A DNA stretch of 64,000 nt, taken from NCBI GenBank assembly GCA_016180065.1, contig JACPBY010000004.1:19951-83950 (forward strand). The letters run 5' to 3'. Below, in pieces: positions 58,479-64,000 of the stretch. A program made the position numbers and the translations under genes. The stretch is from Candidatus Woesearchaeota archaeon (GTDB taxonomy: Archaea > Nanobdellota > Nanobdellia > Woesearchaeales > UBA10216). Every line of letters starts with the position of its first letter. Within the stretch, counting starts at the first letter, position 1. Below the pieces are notes generated by a model. It saw only the letters and a list, made by a program, of their open reading frames with translations, ran no database searches and was not told where the DNA came from.

Positions 58479-59900
58479 ATGCTCACTACAACAATAGAGC
58501 AGGCAATCTCACAGTTTGGCTCTTTTCTCCTTTTTGGAGACAGGATTTATTGGCTGGGAAATCCCAGCCCAAGCCCTGTGAATGGGAACCATATTGTCCA
58601 GAAGGCTGGCAGCAGGCGTGCTTATTTTCCACTGGGCCATGGAACTCCTCTTTCTGATTTAGAGGAGCTGGATTTCTTTCGAAACCGGGAAGAGGTCAGG
58701 GAAATAAAGCAAAGCTGGGTGATGGATAACCTTGACAGGGACTCTGTTTCAATTATGGATTATGTGAGCAGGTACAAGCTTCTGAGGTTTATTGTTGATG
58801 AGCTCTTTCCGAGAATGGTCGCAGCGCCTGTAGAAGAGCGGCTGGAAGCCATTCTCTCAGGAGGGAAGGAAACGATAACCGGCAAGGAGATTGTGCAGCA
58901 GGAACTTGGCTCACAGATTAAAGGTTCGGTCATCAACATTGACATAACCCGGCATAGCGTGGATAGGCTGGAACATCAGTTGGCTAATTCAGAGCTGCAA
59001 GGACAGGAATACTTTGCCACCTACCTTTTGAGCAGCGAGTTCAGGGCATCAGATGTTGATAAGCCTTCAATATTCTCGCGGCTAAGCGGCAACACACCTG
59101 TTCTCGTGATTGGAGGAAAGCCATATATTTGCGACAGGCCGCCTGAGGAATCAAGCCTTGAGATTAACGTGATGGGCAGGGTTTTGGGCTACATTCCGGT
59201 GCCCAGATACCCGCAGGGCATAATCAAAGCTTACAGTGAAGCTGTTTCCAGGGCAATAAGGCTTGAAGCCTTTTCAGACCTGAAAGCTGCCTTGGATACC
59301 ATGGAAACTGCTGTTCTGAAGGATGTTGAATATATGCCGCTTATGGATGTGGACGAGTTCAGGTTCAGGGACATTGGCTTTTTCCGCAACGGCACTGTTT
59401 ACTACGTTTTCAGGAGAATCCCTCGATTTGCCAGGCAAACGACGTATGACGAAGGCCTTTTCATTGCAAAGGAATCTGATAAGGACGGGTATGCAGGCGA
59501 GTTCGGCATAGGGCTGCATTATAAGGGAGGAGAAATGAGGTATTTGGGCTATCATGAGCAGGAAGGGGGGGTTGTTTACAGAGGGCCGATAAAAGAAGAT
59601 GCGCCATTCCACAGCAGGGTTGACATAATAGACCCTGTAATGCGTGCCAGATACGGCCAGCTGCGGACAATCTGCCATGTTGGAGGGTATCCGCATTTTC
59701 CGCTGACTCCCGATGGCTTTTTGGAGTTTATGACTTATGCCCTTTCCAACTTCCTGGATAGCTTCAGGACAAAGTTTGTTGAGCAGCACTATGATGCTGC
59801 AGAGCAAGCCAGATTGCTTAACGCTGGTGTTTTGATGGCAAAAAGCGCGGCATTGGAGCAGGGCTTCATGCTGACAAACATACACCACATCGAAAGATGA
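58479..59900 (+). CDS. Candidate E2-like protein of the cassette
   Basis: A 473-residue protein without recognised full-length family. The C-terminal region FHSRVDIIDPVMRARYGQLRTICHVGGYPHFPLTPDGFLEFMTYALSNFLDSF recalls prokaryotic E2-like folds: a proline/histidine-containing loop, then a Gly-x-x-x-x-Ile-Cys segment (Cys399) and a helical C-terminus. The N-terminal 350 residues contain mixed alpha/beta segments. The assignment rests on this motif-like region and on gene order next to JAMM and E1 genes. It overlaps the next gene by four bases. A different function is possible. Confidence 0.55.
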   Translation: MLTTTIEQAISQFGSFLLFGDRIYWLGNPSPSPVNGNHIVQKAGSRRAYFPLGHGTPLSDLEELDFFRNREEVREIKQSWVMDNLDRDSVSIMDYVSRYKLLRFIVDELFPRMVAAPVEERLEAILSGGKETITGKEIVQQELGSQIKGSVINIDITRHSVDRLEHQLANSELQGQEYFATYLLSSEFRASDVDKPSIFSRLSGNTPVLVIGGKPYICDRPPEESSLEINVMGRVLGYIPVPRYPQGIIKAYSEAVSRAIRLEAFSDLKAALDTMETAVLKDVEYMPLMDVDEFRFRDIGFFRNGTVYYVFRRIPRFARQTTYDEGLFIAKESDKDGYAGEFGIGLHYKGGEMRYLGYHEQEGGVVYRGPIKEDAPFHSRVDIIDPVMRARYGQLRTICHVGGYPHFPLTPDGFLEFMTYALSNFLDSFRTKFVEQHYDAAEQARLLNAGVLMAKSAALEQGFMLTNIHHIER

Positions 59901-61372
59901 TAAAGATTAAGAGCTTTGAGGAAAGGGAAACGGCAGCGGTTGAGGCTGCGGCAAGCGAATCGCCTTCGCTTCTCAGCCTTTTGCCATTTTCAGCAATAAG
60001 CATTACAGAGGAAGCCCACCAGAAGAATGCTGAGGTTGGCAGAATTCTCGATGGCATGAGCGGCAAGCATTTTGAGTGGTATGGCTACAGCCTGGCAGAA
60101 AAGAGAAGCCTGGCAGTCATTGTTGACACGCTGATACAGCCAAACCAGACAGTTTCAGGGGTTGATGTGGACTTTGCCCCCATAGAAGCCAAGAAGGCTT
60201 TTGACGAGTTGCAGGTAAGAAACGCTGCCGAAGGCAGGCTTGGCAGCGGCAGCGAGCTTGTGCCTGTCGGGATTGTCCACAGGCACGGCTTTTCAGCCCG
60301 GAAGCCGTTCAGGTCGCAGTCTGACGTGAGGAACTTATCCTACTATGTCCAATTGCAGGCGGCCCAGACTGAGTTTCTCAGCACGCAAACAGACCGGTTT
60401 GAGCAGGTTGGGCAGTTTGCAGTGCAAGTGAGTGGCTCCACCCTGAGGCTTGTCCCAAAGTCAGGAGACAACCTGATTTTAAGCTACGATTTTGCAGGGG
60501 CTGGTGACTTGCTTCTTTACAAGCTTGGGCTTGATGCTGAGCGTGTCCGCGCTAATGGGGGGTTGGCCAGGCTTGTCGGTGATATTCTTGGCAGCGGAGC
60601 AAAAATAAGCGCTGAGCAAAACCGGTTTGTGAGCTATGCCACCAGCTTAATTTACAACCGCGATGGAAACAGCCCATTCGGGGAAATCATTGTACTTGCG
60701 ACTGGCTCAGTGGAAGGAAAATATGAGAAAGCCTTCGAAGTGCCAGTCAGCGTCCTGCCAGGAACTGGCGGCTGTGAATGGTCATTGTCTGGCCTTGAAA
60801 GAGAGGTTGATGCCAAAATAAGCTGGGCAAGGAAAAAGGTACAGATACGCTTACCTGGAAAGGCGCGGGAGATTATAGCCTCGCGGAGAGAAGCATCTGA
60901 ATTGATTGGAAGCGCAGGGATTGACTTATGGGAGCGGTTCTGGCCCGTTGAATCAGCCATAGAACTTGTAAGAAGAGGCGATGCTCCGGGCATGAAAGAA
61001 ACGGCAGTCAGCTTTTTCCTGGCAGCTGCAGGCTATGTTAACAATTGCAAAGCTCCAAAAGTGGACTATGCGTGTTACCTGTTTTCGGTCATGGCAGCAA
61101 TGCAGCAAGGCCAAGTGCCACTTACCCAGGCGGTGAAAAATGTTGGTAGGCTGTTCAAAGACCCGGTATATCAGGGAGGCAGGTTCCAGAGGCCGCCGGT
61201 TGAGAGCCTGAAAGCAGGCAGCATAGTTGCAAACATATGCTCTCCTAGGCGGGAAACACAGGGCTTGGAGTATTCGTTTATGAGGGAGCTTACAAGCGCA
61301 GGCACAGATGGCGTAAGCAGGGTTTTGGAAAAATATGTCCCAATGCTCTTGGCGGCAGGCAAAGCAAAATGA
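59897..61372 (+). CDS. JAMM/JAB-domain metalloprotease (deubiquitinase-like)
   Basis: A 491-residue protein whose N-terminal 150 residues form a Prok-JAB/MPN domain. Catalytic Glu candidate is E60 (HFEWYGYS), followed by strand SLAVIVDTLIQPNQTVSGVDVDF, then LVPVGIVHRHGFSARKPFRSQSD with zinc ligands H128 and H130 and D143, and S140 in the JAMM serine position. The remaining 340 residues are unrecognised alpha/beta sequence. Such enzymes cut ubiquitin-like proteins from precursors or targets, matching the neighbouring E1-like gene. ATG overlaps the previous stop and its own stop overlaps the next ATG. Confidence 0.85.
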   Translation: MIKIKSFEERETAAVEAAASESPSLLSLLPFSAISITEEAHQKNAEVGRILDGMSGKHFEWYGYSLAEKRSLAVIVDTLIQPNQTVSGVDVDFAPIEAKKAFDELQVRNAAEGRLGSGSELVPVGIVHRHGFSARKPFRSQSDVRNLSYYVQLQAAQTEFLSTQTDRFEQVGQFAVQVSGSTLRLVPKSGDNLILSYDFAGAGDLLLYKLGLDAERVRANGGLARLVGDILGSGAKISAEQNRFVSYATSLIYNRDGNSPFGEIIVLATGSVEGKYEKAFEVPVSVLPGTGGCEWSLSGLEREVDAKISWARKKVQIRLPGKAREIIASRREASELIGSAGIDLWERFWPVESAIELVRRGDAPGMKETAVSFFLAAAGYVNNCKAPKVDYACYLFSVMAAMQQGQVPLTQAVKNVGRLFKDPVYQGGRFQRPPVESLKAGSIVANICSPRRETQGLEYSFMRELTSAGTDGVSRVLEKYVPMLLAAGKAK

Positions 61373-62844
61373 CAACGGCAGCAGAGATTGACACCGCAAG
61401 GCTGCACAGGCTTATGCTTGGAATAGGAGCAGACGGTTATGAGAAGCTTAAAAAATCCCAGGTTTCAGTGGTTTTTGACAGTGAGGTTGGAAAGTATGTG
61501 GCGCTGCCGCTTGCTGCTTCAGGCATTCCACTCGTGCTTGTCAGCGCTTCACAAAAACATGTTTGGGAGCAGCTTATCGACATCCCTTTGCAGCAGGCAG
61601 AAATGGCACACAGCTATGCTGGAGCGCTAAGGCAATTCAATGGCAACCCCAGCCTTGAAACCATTATTGGCGTGGAAGCGGCAATGGGCTTCCACGGCTC
61701 AACAGCGCTTCTTGGCGGCTCTTCAGTTGTCATAGACTGCACCAACAGCCAGCTTTCCAAGGAAGCGTGCCTGAGCTTTGCAAGAAAAGCCAAAGCCAGC
61801 TTCATAAGCATATCAGTTGTGCCCGGCTATGCAAGGCTTGAGCTTGCTGCCCCTGACAACCGGAAGGTTGGTACATCAGTGCTTATGCCTGGCATGGCAG
61901 AAATGGAAGCAGGCCTTGCGGCAACAATCCGCGGAAACCCATTGCATGAGGCAGGAGCAAGCATCACAAAAGAAATGATGGGAATGTTCATGGGAGGCAT
62001 GGCTGCTGACGAAACAGTCAGGCTGATTCTTGGCAAAGGCCAGCCATTAAACAGGCCGCTTTACCTGAAATTTGGCTATGGCTCTGATGTTTTTTCACCA
62101 AAACAAGAGCACGACGAGCTGCGGTATGTTGTGCCGGGCATGTTTGGCAGCAAATCAGCGCTGCTCTTCGGCCTTGGCGCAGTTGGGGCGAATGTTGCAT
62201 TCTGGCTGTCAAAAATCGGCATGGGAAGGGTTGATACATTGGACTATGACGTGGTTGAAATCACAAACGTCATGAGGACATTATTCTACCACCAGCACGT
62301 TGGCGAACTGAAGGCTGAGGTTGCGTCACAAAAAATAAAGGCGCTATCCTGCGGCAGCACAGAATCCAAGTCATTTAACGTGAAGCTTGCGCCCGGATGG
62401 GAGCCTGGGCAGGATTACAGCATTTATGTTGACGGCTTTGACAATTTTCTTGCGAGAAGCCTGGTTCACAGGCTCGGCATTCAGAATAAAACACCGGTCC
62501 TGAGCGCTTCCGGCAGGTTTGACGGGTTTGACATGGAAACCTATGTTCCAGGCCAGACGCTGTGCTTTGACTGCAACTTCGGGCTGGGCAGGCTGGCCGA
62601 GAAGGAGGAGGCTGACAGGAGGAACAGCTGTGTTGTGGAGTTCACGCCACAAAACACATGGGTAAACCAGAGCGTTGGCGCACTGGCAGCAATGCTTATC
62701 GTTAATGTATTTAATCCAGACAGGTATGGCAGTGTCCCGAACGGAATGGTCATGTATGACCCAAGCCAGGAGTCAAGGCTGTTTGTGAACAGCAAAGCAG
62801 GCAGCTGCGCATTTAGCGGGGGAGAAATGCAGCATGGCATCTGA
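61369..62844 (+). CDS. E1-like ubiquitin-activating enzyme with two ThiF-type domains
   Basis: A 491-residue protein. The C-terminal domain (about 255-470) is a canonical ThiF/E1 fold: ALLFGLGAVGANVAFWLSKIGMG (G268xG270xxG273), DTLDYDVVEITNVMRTLFY with D292/D294, N300 and R303, K315 (GELKAEVAS), TLCFDCNFG (C399/C402), and C421 (RNSCVVEF) before the terminal helix VNQSVGALAAMLIVNVF. The N-terminal domain begins like an E1 (RLHRLMLGIGADGYEKLKKSQVSVV), but its nucleotide loop is degenerate (FDSEVGKYVALPLAASGI). The layout resembles inactive/active adenylation-domain pairs of eukaryotic E1s. It would adenylate the C-terminus of a modifier. Overlaps neighbours on both sides. Confidence 0.9.
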   Translation: MTTAAEIDTARLHRLMLGIGADGYEKLKKSQVSVVFDSEVGKYVALPLAASGIPLVLVSASQKHVWEQLIDIPLQQAEMAHSYAGALRQFNGNPSLETIIGVEAAMGFHGSTALLGGSSVVIDCTNSQLSKEACLSFARKAKASFISISVVPGYARLELAAPDNRKVGTSVLMPGMAEMEAGLAATIRGNPLHEAGASITKEMMGMFMGGMAADETVRLILGKGQPLNRPLYLKFGYGSDVFSPKQEHDELRYVVPGMFGSKSALLFGLGAVGANVAFWLSKIGMGRVDTLDYDVVEITNVMRTLFYHQHVGELKAEVASQKIKALSCGSTESKSFNVKLAPGWEPGQDYSIYVDGFDNFLARSLVHRLGIQNKTPVLSASGRFDGFDMETYVPGQTLCFDCNFGLGRLAEKEEADRRNSCVVEFTPQNTWVNQSVGALAAMLIVNVFNPDRYGSVPNGMVMYDPSQESRLFVNSKAGSCAFSGGEMQHGI

Positions 62845-63862
62845 GGACATTGCAGAGCTTGTGGCAAAGGAACTTAGGCGGCAGATTGAGCTTGGCAGGC
62901 AGCAGGAGGCCCTGCCTGCCGTGGAAGCAGCACAGTTTGACCCTGTCATGAAAATTGCGTCAATCCTGTCAAGGACCAAGATATCCTCGCTGCTGCGGTA
63001 TTTCCACGACGCGGTTTACGCCAGCGTAATTTCGGGAAATGAGAGGACGAGCAGATATTCCTGGGAATGGAGAGAGCCCACCATTGCAGACCTGAGAAGG
63101 CCTTTCTACGAGGCCGCTGATTTTTTGCTGTTTGAATATTTAGGCTCAGGCCTGCGAAGGCCCAACCGGAACGGCCGGATTCTGATGGACATCATTGCCA
63201 AGGCAGGCAGCTCCAGAGAGGCGTTGTACAAGATAGCCCTTATGAGGGTAAGGCAGAGCTACCTTTTTTCAAAAGACGAAGCTTTCAGGCCGGAGCAGGA
63301 TTCGGACAGCTTGTTGGGAATGCGGCGCCGCCGCACAAGGCAGCGCAGCCGCATAACAGAAGGCGATGATGCACAACATAGGAAACTGCAGCCGAGCAAG
63401 GAATGGCTTGCCGCTGAAGTGGCTGAGGCGCAAAAGCCCCTGGAGAAGCTTGCAGACGATGTTGCATGGGCGCTTTATGAAAAGTTTGCCATAGAGTTCT
63501 ACCACAGGAATTTCGGCCTGCCCACTACACAGGTATTGAAGGCAAGGTCATTTCACGTTAAGGAAAAACCTGAAGCCTACCAGGACACACTTCAAGGGCT
63601 GCTCCCATTGGACCCGAAGGCTGTAATGGCTGCAAACGCATACTGCACCAACTTCCCGGGATTTGAAGAAAGGCTGAAGAGGTCAAGCACGGCATTTCAC
63701 CTGGTCCTTCTGGCCGCAATAGACTTCTACCAAAGCAGGATTGCAGAGCCGGAACTGAAGCATGCCATCAGCAGCGCAGTAAACGGGACAAGAGACCTCC
63801 AGTCTGTTTTTTACCTCACAATCTTTGCAAGCCATTTGTCATGGGCAGGGAAGATAAAATGA
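62834..63862 (+). CDS. Unrecognised helical protein of the cassette
   Basis: A 342-residue predicted soluble protein, mostly helical: VAKELRRQIELGRQQEALPAVEAAQFDPVM, DLRRPFYEAADFLLFEYLGSGLRRPNRNGRILMDIIAKAG, an Arg-rich stretch RRRRTRQRSRI near residue 165, then LEKLADDVAWALYEKFAIEFYHRNFG and a C-terminal region with CTNFPGFEERL. No RING, E2 or protease motif was found. It overlaps the E1 gene by 11 bases and the next gene by four, so it belongs to the same unit. Possible roles are target, adaptor or regulator. Confidence 0.65.
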   Translation: MASEDIAELVAKELRRQIELGRQQEALPAVEAAQFDPVMKIASILSRTKISSLLRYFHDAVYASVISGNERTSRYSWEWREPTIADLRRPFYEAADFLLFEYLGSGLRRPNRNGRILMDIIAKAGSSREALYKIALMRVRQSYLFSKDEAFRPEQDSDSLLGMRRRRTRQRSRITEGDDAQHRKLQPSKEWLAAEVAEAQKPLEKLADDVAWALYEKFAIEFYHRNFGLPTTQVLKARSFHVKEKPEAYQDTLQGLLPLDPKAVMAANAYCTNFPGFEERLKRSSTAFHLVLLAAIDFYQSRIAEPELKHAISSAVNGTRDLQSVFYLTIFASHLSWAGKIK

Positions 63863-64000
63863 CAACGCTAAGGGAATTCATTGACAGGACTGCGCAATAC
63901 AGCTCAAAGCTTGAGTGCCTTATACTTGAGGGGGAGGATTTTGCAGACCCGTTCGCAAGCCACTTTTCAGCTTCTCCTACTGACTTATGGCTTAAGCTGG
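63859..64000 (+). CDS. Next gene of the cassette (3' partial)
   Basis: ATG at 63859 overlaps the previous stop (ATGA) and opens a frame that runs off the window: MTTLREFIDRTAQYSSKLEC, continuing to FASHFSASPTDLWLKL. Forty-seven residues are visible and do not match a family I recognise. The overlap indicates that the operon continues to the right. Confidence 0.6.
   Translation, partial: MTTLREFIDRTAQYSSKLECLILEGEDFADPFASHFSASPTDLWLKL

Noticed and set aside
58436-58657. Alternative frame at the start of the E2-like gene
   Set aside because: It overlaps the 58479 gene, is Trp/Cys/Pro-rich and ends after 73 codons; no support for translation.
57628-64000. Naming the cassette PRTRC, Bil or Caldiarchaeum-type
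   Set aside because: No ParB-related gene, no RING protein and no recognisable matching modifier is visible; sizes and order differ, so only the E1 and JAMM parts are named.

Overview
This window comes from an archaeal chromosome with mid-range GC. Archaeal hallmarks are Kae1, ribosomal protein eS1, Alba, SRP54, Pth2, archaeal-type ProRS, class I LysRS, Dph6, an archaeal-type MiaB-like methylthiotransferase, TATA-box promoters of the TTTAAATA/TTTATAAATA type, and tRNA genes with BHB-type introns. Small proteins, many lineage-restricted coiled-coil or membrane proteins, an N-terminally missing Hel308, bacterial-type GyrB, a PlsC-like acyltransferase and many toxin-antitoxin pairs point to a DPANN-type archaeon (Woesearchaeota/Pacearchaeota/Diapherotrites-like). 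The phylum cannot be fixed from this stretch alone.

Layout. 0-5.7 kb: an AlbA_2/GHKL regulator, then four class III signal-peptide (pilin-like) proteins and a membrane protein. 5.7-10.4 kb: kae1, a non-coding stretch with twin hairpins, an OB-like protein, a TctA-family transporter, glutaredoxin and a CAP-domain lipoprotein. 10.4-12.6 kb: two tRNA-Arg genes, a RelE-like toxin with a convergent small antitoxin, and an RsuA/RluB-type pseudouridine synthase. 12.6-18.4 kb (minus): a type IV filament assembly operon (817-aa coiled-coil protein, secretion ATPase, two TadC/PilC-like membrane proteins) that probably builds the filament of the pilins at 1.4-4.9 kb. 18.5-29.6 kb: eS1, gyrB, acyltransferase, dph6, redoxin, multi-intron tRNA-Asn and tRNA-Ile, proline iminopeptidase, Hel308 C-terminal half, pth2, alba. 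29.5-32.4 kb: four paralogous six-helix-type membrane proteins around tRNA-Arg(TCG). 33-49.7 kb: proS, lineage-specific proteins, four toxin-antitoxin pairs, nnrD, a three-gene block ending in a TIM-barrel protein, and lysS beside its tRNA-Lys. 49.7-57.5 kb: one insertion sequence, sugar-nucleotide genes (phosphohexomutase plus an RHH-fused nucleotidyltransferase), the methylthiotransferase, srp54 and tRNA-Ser.

The most striking locus is 57.6-64.0 kb, a tightly packed plus-strand operon that runs off the window. It encodes a two-ThiF-domain E1-like enzyme (N-terminal half degenerate, C-terminal half intact), a JAMM/JAB metalloprotease with E60, H128xH130 and S140xxD143, a protein with an E2-like cysteine region, a possible small-modifier protein, and two unrecognised partners. 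It looks like a ubiquitin-like conjugation/deconjugation cassette. The E1 and JAMM assignments are well supported; the E2 and modifier assignments are inference.

A second theme is RNA structure. tRNA-Asn appears to carry three introns (D-loop, anticodon loop, T-loop), tRNA-Lys two and tRNA-Ile two. Two different tRNA-Arg genes carry recognisably homologous introns. Twin-hairpin elements with the same geometry occur at 6.8 and 50.9 kb, and a GGGTTGATAAGG-containing repeat borders several tRNA genes.
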